NCBI RefSeq assembly: GCF_040438925.1
Contig: NZ_CP159258.1
Coordinates: 1,750,001-1,814,000 of the forward strand
From: Pseudomonas sp. MYb327
Lineage (GTDB): Bacteria > Pseudomonadota > Gammaproteobacteria > Pseudomonadales > Pseudomonadaceae
Reading direction: 5' to 3'
Length of the DNA stretch: 64,000 bases
Positions within the stretch are counted from its first letter, which is position 1; each line of letters opens with the position of its first letter. Position numbers and translations under genes: made by a program. The notes under the pieces were generated by a model. The model was given only the letters and a program-made list of their open reading frames with translations, searched no databases and was not told the DNA's origin. Below, one piece after another: positions 1-8,151 of the stretch.

Positions 1-48
1 CAAAGCGCCAACTTCTACGCCGCGCTGGATCACAAAACCCAGCACTGA
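1..48 (+). CDS. C-terminal end of a gene cut by the window edge
   Basis: Frame 1 is open from the first base and stops at TGA 46-48. It gives a 15-residue tail ending NFYAALDHKTQH. Codon choice (GCC, CTG, ACC, CAG) is typical of the rest of the window, so this is probably a real gene end. It is too short to name. Confidence 0.5.
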   Translation, partial: QSANFYAALDHKTQH

Positions 49-70
49 AATTTCATCCCTGCACGCCTTT

Positions 71-143
71 ATGCAGGAGCGAAGTCACTTGCTGATCGAC
101 TGCCAAACTGTCGAAGAGCACTGAAGTGATGTCGCTCCTGCAT
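71..143. repeat. Imperfect inverted repeat (REP-like)
   Basis: The left arm at 71-92 (atgcaggagcgaagtcactt) is nearly complementary to the right arm at 123-143, with about 30 bases of loop between. It lies between the gene end at 48 and the small ORF at 258. It resembles the two-armed REP elements elsewhere in the window, but the arm sequence belongs to a different family. It could act as a weak terminator for the gene ending at 48. Confidence 0.7.
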
Positions 144-257
144 AACGCATTTACGACAGCATCATATTGATATCAAAGCATTGCTTGATATCACATTGCC
201 TCGCGTTTAAATTTGACGCGGATTTATTGACTCCTTCTCAAGAAAAGGATCGACAAT

Positions 258-383
258 ATGGCAATGCGTCTGGCAGTGGTTCTCCTGTTTCTATATTCCA
301 CCCCGATCTTGTCCGCTGCAGAGCCCATTACCGGCGAGCCTGAGGCTACCCGCGAGCGCTTGATGAGTTTTATCGAAGACTGA
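258..383 (+). CDS. Small exported protein of unknown function (41 aa)
   Basis: ATG at 258 is preceded by AAAAGGAT at a usable ribosome-binding distance. The product starts MAMRLAVVLLFLYSTPILSA, a good Sec signal peptide with a likely cut after SA near residue 21. That leaves a mature acidic peptide of only about 20 residues ending FIED. It may be a true micro-protein or the start of a larger exported protein truncated by an early stop; no continuation in the same frame is evident. I do not recognise the family. Confidence 0.45.
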   Translation: MAMRLAVVLLFLYSTPILSAAEPITGEPEATRERLMSFIED

Positions 384-498
384 GATAGCGCGGCTTAATG
401 ATCAACGCTGCTGATAATTGCTATAGACGAGCGTTGTTGGTTATTGATGATTTTTTGAACGATTCTGTGGGCTCTGAAACATGCCCACGGAGTTCATC

Positions 499-711
499 AT
501 GGCCCACACAATCATCACTTCTGCCAAACACGGCGCCTATGTGGCTATCGGTCTTTACCTGGTCATGGTGCTGGTTTTCAGCCTCTCGCCGCAGTCGCGG
601 CAAACTGTCGAAGCGCCTATTCAAGTCGCACACCCTGGCATCCAGTTTGAACACCGCGCGCAAAACGCAATGGTTGATCGGGCTGAACTCGCAGGAGTCG
701 GCGGAGCATGA
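499..711 (+). CDS. Small membrane protein of unknown function (70 aa)
   Basis: The start at 499 is chosen over the in-frame ATG at 481 because CGGAG lies just upstream of it. Residues about 16-33 (VAIGLYLVMVLVFSLSP) form one transmembrane helix, followed by a polar tail. The stop overlaps the start of the next ORF (ATGA at 708-711), so the two are probably translated as a coupled pair. No family is recognised. Coupling and codon use favour a real gene over a chance ORF. Confidence 0.5.
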   Translation: MAHTIITSAKHGAYVAIGLYLVMVLVFSLSPQSRQTVEAPIQVAHPGIQFEHRAQNAMVDRAELAGVGGA

Positions 712-965
712 ACCGTTGCAAGCTTTTGCTCATCGCCTTCCTGGCATTCATCACCAATGGATTTTCTTTGCTGGGGATCGGGCAAGGTTCCATAGGCGGG
801 GTGGCACGGGCGATCGAGGCCAACCACAACATCGCTCGCAACATCGAAACCGCCAAGGCGATGGGGATGCTGGCCGGCAACCCGCCAGTCGAACCTGAAA
901 GGGTTTTTTTCGGGCCGTTCGAAGTGGACTGCTCCGTGATCGGGATGTGTGAAGTGTTGGCGTAA
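708..965 (+). CDS. Small exported or membrane protein of unknown function (85 aa)
   Basis: Begins at the ATGA overlap with the preceding small membrane protein, with CGGAG just before it. The first 25 residues (MNRCKLLLIAFLAFITNGFS) are a signal peptide or anchor. A glycine-rich stretch (GIGQGSIGGVARAIE) and a region with two cysteines near the end (DCSVIGMC) follow. The gene ends 3 bp before the convergent glutathione transferase gene. Function unknown; with its neighbour it may be a small two-component membrane unit. Confidence 0.5.
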   Translation: MNRCKLLLIAFLAFITNGFSLLGIGQGSIGGVARAIEANHNIARNIETAKAMGMLAGNPPVEPERVFFGPFEVDCSVIGMCEVLA

Positions 966-968
966 TGC

Positions 969-1565
969 CTACTTCTGCATGACCGATGTGAACAGCGGCG
1001 ACGCCAGGAATTGCTGCAACCAGGCTTGCAAACGCCGGTAGGGCGTCTGCGCGAACCACTCGCGATCGACATGAGCGAATTGCCGTATGAATGGCATCAG
1101 TGCCACATCGGCCAGGCTCGGATGGTCGGCCAGCAAGTAATCTCGTTCTTTCAGTAACTCATCGAGTTTGCGCAAGAACAGTTCGCCCTCGGCGCGATAC
1201 ACCTCCATGGGTTGCTCCGGATAGCGCTCGGCGTACTTGTAGCGGTTCAAATGCACTTTGAATACCTGATCGTTTTCTTCGATCAGCGCGGTAATTTGTG
1301 CTTGGCCTTGTGGATCCTCCTTGAACAACCAGTTCTGCGGATCACTCTGCGCCACGGCCCAGCGCATGATTTCCAGACTTTCGTCGATGACCACCCCATC
1401 GGCATTCAAAACCGGCACCGTGCCTTTGCTCGACAACGCGAGCATTTCGGCAGGTTTGGCCTTCAGGCTGACTTCGACGATGTCCACGGCAACTCCCGCG
1501 TAATGCAGGGCCATGCGCGCCCGCATGGCATACGGGCAGCGGCGGAAGGAATAAAGCGTGATCAT
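969..1565 (-). CDS. Glutathione S-transferase family protein
   Basis: The 198-residue product has an N-terminal thioredoxin-like GST fold with the motif FRRCPYAMRARMAL near residues 8-21. The Cys-Pro-Tyr-Ala start of helix 1 suggests a cysteine-type (omega- or beta-like) enzyme working in thiol transfer or deglutathionylation rather than classical conjugation. The glutathione-binding SKGTVPVL and DES segments follow near residues 46-64, and the rest is the helical C-terminal domain. It starts inside the end of sbcC (4-bp ATGA overlap), so it is the third gene of an sbcD-sbcC-GST operon. The biological link to the nuclease is not obvious from sequence. Confidence 0.88.
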   Translation of the reverse strand: MITLYSFRRCPYAMRARMALHYAGVAVDIVEVSLKAKPAEMLALSSKGTVPVLNADGVVIDESLEIMRWAVAQSDPQNWLFKEDPQGQAQITALIEENDQVFKVHLNRYKYAERYPEQPMEVYRAEGELFLRKLDELLKERDYLLADHPSLADVALMPFIRQFAHVDREWFAQTPYRRLQAWLQQFLASPLFTSVMQK

Positions 1566-4500
1566 TTCACCTCCAGCGTGCTCAGGCCGTTGCCCTGGCG
1601 ACGGACCTGGATCTGCACCGGAATCCGTTCATGCATTTCCTGCACGTGGGAAATCACCGCGACCTTGCGACCCTGGGCCTGCAAGCCGTCGAGGGCGTCC
1701 ATGGCCAGTTGCAGGGATTCGGGGTCGAGGCTGCCGAAGCCTTCGTCGATGAACAGCGATTCGATTTTCAGCGTGCTCGACGCCATCGACGCGAGCCCCA
1801 AGGCCAGCGCCAGCGATACTAGAAACGTCTCACCGCCAGACAACGAATGCACCGAGCGCAGCTCGTCGCCCATTTCGGTGTCCATCACCAGCAACCCCAA
1901 CATGCTGCCGCCGCGTTTCAGGCGATAGCGTCGCACCAGTTGCCGTAACTGGACGTTGGCGTGGTGCACCAGCAGGTCGAGGTTGTAGGCCTGGGCAATC
2001 TTGCGGAAGGTGTCGCCGGTGGCCGAACCGATCAAGGCGTTCAGGCGCGCCCAGCGCTGGTACTCGGCATAGGCGTCGGCGATCTGTTGCGCCAAGGCCT
2101 GGTTGGCGTTCTGCCGGCGCTGGTCCTCGGCCTGCTCGGCACGCAGTTCAGCGCAGAGTTGCTCGCTGACGGTGAACTGGTTGTGCAACTCGGTGAGCGC
2201 GCTGGCGAGTTGCTCGTCATCCAGGTTGCCGTTGTGTTGCGCCTGATGATCGTGCAAACGCTTGTCGCGTTCCTGAACCAGCACGGTGGCCTGTTCGATG
2301 GCTTTTTCGCTGTGCTGCAAGTGTTGGCGCAGTTCGCTGACGTGGGCGTCGTCGACCCGCAGCAGGTCTTCGAGGCCGCCGTCATCCAGTTCCGGATGGC
2401 GGGAGCGCCAGTCGGCGATTTTGCCGGCGAGTTCGTGATTTTCGCTTTCCAGCGCTTGCAAACGCTCTTGCTTCGCCTTGAGCTCAGCGGCGATTCGTAC
2501 GAGTTGTGTGAGCGTGTTTTGCAGTTCCGTGGTCGTCGTGGTTTCGGCGCTGCGCGCCTGTTCCACGGCCAGTTCCAGTTGCTGCTGCCACTGCTCGGCG
2601 CTGCTATGGGAACCGAGCAATTGTCCCAAGGTGTGCTGGCTTGCCTGCTGTTGCTCGGTCAGCGATTTGAACTGCTGCTCGGCGGCTTGCAGTTGCAGCA
2701 ATCGGGTCTGCTGCCGATCCTGTTCCTTCTCCAGGTTTTGCTGGCGCTGTTGCTGTTCGGCCAGCTCTTCTTTTTGTTGATCGAGTTGCGCCAGGCGCTC
2801 AGCGATCTGCCGGTCCAGCTGCATGAAAGTCGCGGCTGCCTCGACACGCAGCGCTTGCAGGGTGTCGGCTGGCAGTAGGCTGGCGAACGCGCTGAGTTCT
2901 TCGTCCAGGCGTTGACGGTCGTTACTCAGTTCACGCTGTTGATTGTCCAGATGCTGGGCCGCTTGCTGGTGCGCGGTTTCGGCGTGGCGCAGTTGCTGGG
3001 TCAGGCGCGCGGCATCCTGTTGCAGGGTGAGCAGGGCGGTTTGCCGTTGTTCGTCCTGGCTGATGCTCTGGTTCAACTGACTGTTTTGCTGGCTCAGCCA
3101 GGCGCCGCGTTTGTCGGCGTCCTGATTGAGTAGCTGGGTGGACAACGGATGCGCTTCAAGGCTCGGCGCGAGCGCTTGCTGCTGAGTCGCCAGTTGCTCC
3201 TGCTGTTGCAGCAGTTCCTTTTGCTGGGCGATCAGCCCGCCCACTTCCGCGCGCAGCTCGGTCAGCTTTTCCTTGAGTAGATCGACCGCTTTTTGCGCTG
3301 TGGCCTGTTCGTTTTCATCGTGACGACCAAGGCTCTGCAACAGGGCTTCAGGCTGGTGATAAGGATGCTCGTTGCTGCCGCAGACCGGGCAGGGTTGCTC
3401 ATCCTGCAGTTGCGCACGCAGTTCTTCGACACTGGTGCTGCGGGCCAGACGCTGGCGCTCCAGCAATTCGCGGGTGACGGTCAGGGTTTGCTCAGCGACG
3501 ACCAGCTCAGCCTTGGTTTTTACCCCGTCCTGCGTCAGGCGCTCACGTTCCTGTTGCGCGGCGACCTGGCGTTGCTGCAACTCGGCGCCGCGCTTGTCCA
3601 GCTCCTGCTGGCTGTCCCACAACCGCGTCAGGTCCTCAATGGCGCGCAGCTGCTTGCGGTTGTCCTGCAACAGGCTGCCGAGAATGCCTATCTGTTCGGC
3701 GACGGCGTCCGGTTCGGCGCCGGCCTCTTTGAACAGAACCTCCAGTTGCTGCTTCTGCGCCGTGAACGCTTCAGCGCTTCGCGTGGCGTTTTGCTCCAGG
3801 CTCGCCAGTTCGGCCTGCCCCCTGTTCAGGCGATTGCCGATCAACATCAACTGTTGCAGGCGATCACGATAGGCATTCCAGGCATCGCTCAACGGCGCCA
3901 GATGAGCGCTTTGTTCCAGCCCGGTCGCCATGCGCTGCAAATGTTCGGCAGCCCGGGCCTGTTGCTCTTGCAATGTCTGGATCGCGCTTTGGCCCTGGGT
4001 GCATGCCTGTTCGGCGTTGTATCGGGTTTCGGCGCTGAGGGCTGCGTCCTTGGCCAGGCGGGCGAGGGTGCTTTGTTCCTCGAAGGCCTGACGCAACAAC
4101 GGCGCGCATCCGCTTTGCCGTTGTTGCGCTTCGCTCAAGGCGATCCGGGTGGCGCCGAGCTGTTGTTCCAGTTGTGCCTGACGCTCGCTGAGTTCGCCAT
4201 GCTGCCGGGTATGTTGGGCAATTTGCGCTGCCAGGGGCGTAAGTAGCGAATCGACCTCGGCCTTGCGGGCGAACTGGTGGCGTTGCGGGGCGAGGTGTTC
4301 GAGGCGTGTCAGCTTCAAGCGCTCGCCGGCCAGGCCTTCCCAGGTTTGACGGGCGCTGTGCAATTGTTCGGCCGCGGCCAGTTGCGCGTCGTGCAAACGG
4401 CGCAGTTCTTTCAGCCAGGCGTCCTGAAGCTCGAGTTGCTTGAGTTGCGCCTGTTGTAACTTCTGCTGTTGTTGCGCGGCGTTGAAGCGTTCGTCGAGTT

Positions 4501-5203
4501 CGGCACGGGCTTCAGGCGACAGCGGCGTGACGCCTGTGGCCTGATCCTGCAACAGCTTGTGGGCTTCGCGGGCTTCTTTGGTCTTGTCGAACGCCCGACG
4601 ACCCAGCCGGGTGTACAGCGCGGTATCGGTAAGTTTTTCCAGCAGTTCGCTGCGGTCGTTGTCGTCCGCCTTGAGGAATGCGCTGAACTCGCTTTGCGCC
4701 AGCAGAACGGCGCGGGTGAACTGCTCGAAGTTCAAGCCCAATGCCGCTTCGAGTTGAGTCTTGTATTCGCCTTTCTGACTGGCCAGCAGTTGATCCTGAT
4801 CGATGTCGCGCAGGCTCTGACGGCTGGCTTGCAGTTTGCCACTGGCCTTTTCCCGGGCGCGATTGGCTTCCCAGCGTGCGCGGTAACGGCGGCCATCGAC
4901 GCCGACGAAATCCACTTCGGCATAGCCTTCACCGGTACCGCGACGCAGCAGGGTGCGTGGGTCGCCGGTGCCGATTTCGCCATCGGCGTCTGGCACCTTG
5001 GCGTCGCGACCGGTGTTGTTCAGGCGCGGCACGGCGCCAAACAGCGCCAGGCACAGGGCATCGAGCAATGTGCTTTTGCCTGCGCCGGTCGGACCGGTAA
5101 TGGCAAACAATCCGGCGCTGGCCAAGGGTTCGGCGGTGAAGTCGATTTCAAACGGGCCGGCCAGGGAGGCGAGGTTCTTCAGGCGGATCGCGAGGATTTT
5201 CAT
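1562..5203 (-). CDS. sbcC: Exonuclease subunit SbcC (Rad50-like ATPase)
   Basis: This 1213-residue SMC-type ATPase pairs with SbcD to cleave hairpins and process blocked double-strand DNA ends. The N-terminal Walker A is GPTGAGKS (37-44). Long glutamine- and leucine-rich coiled coils flank a Rad50-type zinc hook, CPVCG, near residue 603. The C-terminal lobe carries the ABC signature LSGGE and Walker B with LFIDEGFGSLD. It is longer than E. coli SbcC (about 1050) because the coiled coils are longer, as in other pseudomonads. It overlaps sbcD upstream and the GST gene downstream by 4 bp each, indicating translational coupling. Confidence 0.97.
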   Translation of the reverse strand: MKILAIRLKNLASLAGPFEIDFTAEPLASAGLFAITGPTGAGKSTLLDALCLALFGAVPRLNNTGRDAKVPDADGEIGTGDPRTLLRRGTGEGYAEVDFVGVDGRRYRARWEANRAREKASGKLQASRQSLRDIDQDQLLASQKGEYKTQLEAALGLNFEQFTRAVLLAQSEFSAFLKADDNDRSELLEKLTDTALYTRLGRRAFDKTKEAREAHKLLQDQATGVTPLSPEARAELDERFNAAQQQQKLQQAQLKQLELQDAWLKELRRLHDAQLAAAEQLHSARQTWEGLAGERLKLTRLEHLAPQRHQFARKAEVDSLLTPLAAQIAQHTRQHGELSERQAQLEQQLGATRIALSEAQQRQSGCAPLLRQAFEEQSTLARLAKDAALSAETRYNAEQACTQGQSAIQTLQEQQARAAEHLQRMATGLEQSAHLAPLSDAWNAYRDRLQQLMLIGNRLNRGQAELASLEQNATRSAEAFTAQKQQLEVLFKEAGAEPDAVAEQIGILGSLLQDNRKQLRAIEDLTRLWDSQQELDKRGAELQQRQVAAQQERERLTQDGVKTKAELVVAEQTLTVTRELLERQRLARSTSVEELRAQLQDEQPCPVCGSNEHPYHQPEALLQSLGRHDENEQATAQKAVDLLKEKLTELRAEVGGLIAQQKELLQQQEQLATQQQALAPSLEAHPLSTQLLNQDADKRGAWLSQQNSQLNQSISQDEQRQTALLTLQQDAARLTQQLRHAETAHQQAAQHLDNQQRELSNDRQRLDEELSAFASLLPADTLQALRVEAAATFMQLDRQIAERLAQLDQQKEELAEQQQRQQNLEKEQDRQQTRLLQLQAAEQQFKSLTEQQQASQHTLGQLLGSHSSAEQWQQQLELAVEQARSAETTTTTELQNTLTQLVRIAAELKAKQERLQALESENHELAGKIADWRSRHPELDDGGLEDLLRVDDAHVSELRQHLQHSEKAIEQATVLVQERDKRLHDHQAQHNGNLDDEQLASALTELHNQFTVSEQLCAELRAEQAEDQRRQNANQALAQQIADAYAEYQRWARLNALIGSATGDTFRKIAQAYNLDLLVHHANVQLRQLVRRYRLKRGGSMLGLLVMDTEMGDELRSVHSLSGGETFLVSLALALGLASMASSTLKIESLFIDEGFGSLDPESLQLAMDALDGLQAQGRKVAVISHVQEMHERIPVQIQVRRQGNGLSTLEVK

Positions 5204-6444
5204 GGTTGCTCGGTCTCCATCTGCACGTCCTGTAACAGCTCGGCAAAGTCCTTCAGGGTTTGCTCGTCGACCTCGCTGCCGTAGTTGTCCTGCCAGGCGC
5301 GGCTGAACAGTTCCTGGGGCGTGAGCTGGTCGAGTTCGATCAACACGGCACCGTCATCGGTGCCTTCACGACCGCCGCTGCCGGCGTATTCCGCCGCAAT
5401 GCGCACCAGTCGCACAGCCTTGCCTGCCAGGGCGGTTTCCACTTGATGGCGCAAATCGGGCTGCGGCTCGTCGAGGCGCACCCGCACTTCCAGCCAAGGT
5501 TGGCGCTGATAGTCGGCCAGCAGGTCGATGTTCGGCAGGTCGGCCAGTTGCAGCAGGATCTCCGCCAATGGCGCGGGGCCGATGCGTTGCAGGTTGACTG
5601 CGCGGGGAATCAGTTTTGGTTCGACGCTGACCAGGGTTTCGCCGTCGAGGGTGATGTCGAGAATCTGGTGCTGATAGCCGATCTCGGAGAACGACAACGG
5701 AATCGGCGAACCGCTGTAGCGAATGCGATCCTCGCCGTTGACCTTCTGTGGCTTGTGCAAATGACCCAGTGCGACGTAGCTGATCGTCGGCCCGAACAGA
5801 CTGGCAGGCAGCGCTTCGGCGTTGCCGATGATCAGGCTGCGCTCGGAGTCTTCCGACACCGAACCCCCGGCCATGTGCGCATGGCTGATGGCGATCAGCG
5901 CTTGGCCTGGTTGGCGCTTGGCATTGGCCGCTTCGATCAGCCATTCGTGAACCTGGCCGATGCCGCGCAGATAGTTGTCGCCCAAATGCGCGCCGGTCAC
6001 TTCCGCCGGGCGCAAGAATGGCAGCGCCAGGCACCACGCGGCAACGTCGCCTTGGGCATCGGGCAGTGGCAGCAACAGACGTTCGGCGTCCAGTTGCCCG
6101 TCATCCAGCCACAGCACCCGGCCCAGCGCATGGGTGCGCAAACGGCGCATCAAGGGGGCAGGCAGTTCGATCCGCGAGCCGGAATCATGGTTGCCGGCAA
6201 TCATCACGATGGTCAGCAATGGCTGCTGTTCGTGGGCACTGACGATGAAATCGTAGAGGCGTTCCTGAGCTTTGACCGGCGGGTTGACCGTGTCGAAGAT
6301 GTCGCCGGCGATCAGCAGTACATCAGGCTGATCCAGTTTGAGCTGACGTAACAGCCAGTCGAGGAAGCAGCCGTGCTCGAAATCGCGATCCTGGCCGTGC
6401 AGGTTCTGCCCGAGGTGCCAGTCGGAGGTGTGAAACAGACGCAA
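5200..6444 (-). CDS. sbcD: Exonuclease subunit SbcD (Mre11-like nuclease)
   Basis: Metallophosphoesterase nuclease subunit of SbcCD. The motifs run in Mre11 order: DWHLGQ, GDIFD, AGNHDSG, SHAHMAGG and LGHLHKPQ, which supply the two-metal ligands. The reading frame is open further upstream, but I set the start at TTG 6444: it has CGGAG just before it and gives the family-typical N-terminus LRLFHTSDWHLGQ (414 aa). The extended N-terminus has no match to the family pattern. First gene of the sbcD-sbcC-GST operon, divergent from the LPMO gene. Confidence 0.95.
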   Translation of the reverse strand: MRLFHTSDWHLGQNLHGQDRDFEHGCFLDWLLRQLKLDQPDVLLIAGDIFDTVNPPVKAQERLYDFIVSAHEQQPLLTIVMIAGNHDSGSRIELPAPLMRRLRTHALGRVLWLDDGQLDAERLLLPLPDAQGDVAAWCLALPFLRPAEVTGAHLGDNYLRGIGQVHEWLIEAANAKRQPGQALIAISHAHMAGGSVSEDSERSLIIGNAEALPASLFGPTISYVALGHLHKPQKVNGEDRIRYSGSPIPLSFSEIGYQHQILDITLDGETLVSVEPKLIPRAVNLQRIGPAPLAEILLQLADLPNIDLLADYQRQPWLEVRVRLDEPQPDLRHQVETALAGKAVRLVRIAAEYAGSGGREGTDDGAVLIELDQLTPQELFSRAWQDNYGSEVDEQTLKDFAELLQDVQMETEQP

Positions 6445-6582
6445 GGGCAACTCCGTTGGGAAAAGTGCGGCCGCGTGGAAAAGGAGGCGGCGAAAGGGGA
6501 GAGAGTTTACTGGCAAATGCTCAGGGTTGCTGAGGGGCTTGTTGCAGATAGCGCAAGTGGATAACCGACGAACGACTCACTG

Positions 6583-6600
6583 ACTGTCATTTATGACAGT
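6583..6600. promoter_or_regulatory. Perfect 18-bp palindrome, putative operator of the LPMO gene
   Basis: ACTGTCATTTATGACAGT is an 8-2-8 perfect palindrome in the 239-bp region between divergent sbcD and the LPMO gene. A possible -10 box (TTTAAT, 6623-6628) begins 23 bases after its last base. A close relative (15 of 18 identical) lies upstream of the RHS toxin gene at 59481-59498 with the same spacing to TAGATT. The symmetry suits a dimeric regulator, but which one and whether it activates or represses cannot be told from sequence. Confidence 0.55.
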
Positions 6601-6683
6601 ATTCAAGGCGCGGGACTGGGCATTTAATGACTTTAGAGGGTACGGATCCCCCTGTAGCGATTAAACAAACCTGGAGAACCAAC

Positions 6684-8036
6684 ATGTCACAGCGTAATCC
6701 GAACACCATCAGCCGGAGCAGCACACCGCGTCACGGTCATGTCTTTTCTCCCGCTTCCCGAGCCTATTTTGCCTGGCAGGATGGCGACCTCGATGAAGGG
6801 GCGCTGAACCAGCGGGAAGCCGGGAAATTTTTCCCTGAGACCAGCGGCGGCTTGAAGGATCCTTTTGCCGCCGACGATGTGCTCAGCGCCGAGCCTCCGC
6901 CGGATGGGAAGATTGCAAGCGCAGGCCAGCTGACCGGTGCATTTCTGGATCAACCCGGTGACCACTGGAAAAAACACGAAGTGCTTGGGGGCGAATCATT
7001 ACCCGTCTCATGGAATTTCACGGCAAACCACCCCGCCAGGCGCTGGGACTATTTCATCACCGAAGCGGATTGGGACTCCAGCAAGCCCCTTGCACGCAAT
7101 CAGTTCGGCGCAAAGCCGTTTTATACGGTGCAAAACAACTTGCAACCCTTCTGGCAATATCCGAATGAATTAAAACCACGTTCCCCCACCACGCATGAAG
7201 TGCCGCTGCCCAACCGCGAGGGTTATCACGTGTTGCTGGCGGCATATGTCGTTGCCGACACCGGGATGGCTTTCTATCAAGTGGTTGATCTGAATTTCGC
7301 TCCGCCCGACGGGGGAGGCGAGCGTCCTGAGACGCCGACTGGGCTGACGGCCAGCAATGTTACAGACAAGCAGGTAATGCTGACATGGAACGAGGCAAGC
7401 GGCTCACATCCTATTGCGTTCTACCGAATGACGCGTAACGGGATCACCACGGTCGATATTGACGCACCACTGATGACCTGGATCGACCATGCCGTGACCC
7501 CCGGTACCCTCTACAACTACTTCATTAGCGCAGTCGACGAACTCGGCAATGTTTCACGGCCAAGCCCGGCCATTGAGGCGCGCACATTGCCGGAGAACGG
7601 CGCCCCCGGCGCTCCGTCGAATCTGCATAGCATGCGTCAGACGGAGACAAGTATCAGCCTGATGTGGGCGGCGTCTTCTGGTCCGCAGCCGATCAGCCAC
7701 TATCTGATTTTTCGCAATGATCAGGAGGTGCAACGCGTAGGCGCCGATGTGAGTTCGTTTGAAGATACGGACCTGACACCGAACAGCGAATACAGTTACT
7801 TCGTAAAAGCCCTCGATTCGAGCGGCAAGTTGTCGGTATCCAGCAATGTCCTGACGGTCAAAACCCATGGAGGCGCAGGCGAGTATCCGGTGTGGAAGCT
7901 GGGCACTCAATATGCAAAAAATGATGTGGTGAAGCATGCAGGACAGAACTGGGCCTGCCTTCAGGCGCATACCTCCTATGTGGAAGAATGGGCACCTGGG
8001 GTGGGCGACAATGTGCTTTGGAAAGAACACGTCTGA
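6684..8036 (+). CDS. Lytic polysaccharide monooxygenase (AA10) with two FnIII domains and a chitin-binding module
   Basis: Start ATG 6684 has CTGGAG upstream; an in-frame ATG at 6627 lacks support. The order is an AA10 domain (about 17-206), FnIII-like domains (about 216-302 and 312-397) and a C-terminal CBM5/12-type module (about 405-450, with YPVWKLGTQYAKNDVV). AA10 enzymes oxidatively cleave chitin using copper held by the mature N-terminal His and a second His; here these would be H17 (RHGHVFSPASRAYF) and H116 (NHPARRWDYF). Oddly, the 16 residues before H17 are polar and show no Sec or Tat signal, although the enzyme needs His at its N-terminus and should act outside the cell. Export by another route or an unrecognised processing step is implied. 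A shared palindrome links its promoter to that of the RHS toxin. Confidence 0.88.
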   Translation: MSQRNPNTISRSSTPRHGHVFSPASRAYFAWQDGDLDEGALNQREAGKFFPETSGGLKDPFAADDVLSAEPPPDGKIASAGQLTGAFLDQPGDHWKKHEVLGGESLPVSWNFTANHPARRWDYFITEADWDSSKPLARNQFGAKPFYTVQNNLQPFWQYPNELKPRSPTTHEVPLPNREGYHVLLAAYVVADTGMAFYQVVDLNFAPPDGGGERPETPTGLTASNVTDKQVMLTWNEASGSHPIAFYRMTRNGITTVDIDAPLMTWIDHAVTPGTLYNYFISAVDELGNVSRPSPAIEARTLPENGAPGAPSNLHSMRQTETSISLMWAASSGPQPISHYLIFRNDQEVQRVGADVSSFEDTDLTPNSEYSYFVKALDSSGKLSVSSNVLTVKTHGGAGEYPVWKLGTQYAKNDVVKHAGQNWACLQAHTSYVEEWAPGVGDNVLWKEHV

Positions 8037-8076
8037 GGCTGTTGGCCGGTTCATTATGAAATAGCTGAAAAGCTCT

Positions 8077-8147
8077 AAAGATCGCAGCCCGCGGCAGCTC
8101 CTACACGGCGTATAACCTTTAGGACTTGCCGCAGGCTGTGATTTTTT
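8077..8147. repeat. REP/BIME-like inverted repeat (GATCGCAGCC family)
   Basis: Arms aaagatcgcagcccgcggca (from 8077) and the near complement ending at 8147 flank a short spacer. It is a diverged copy of the element at 22626-22700. It sits tail-to-tail between the LPMO gene and batD-1, where it may stop transcription from both sides. Confidence 0.8.
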
Positions 8148-8151
8148 GATG

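Noticed and set aside
398..898. 166-residue plus-strand frame through the small-ORF region
   Set aside because: It overlaps the better-supported 499-711 and 708-965 pair and has a random-like C-terminal part rich in His/Arg.
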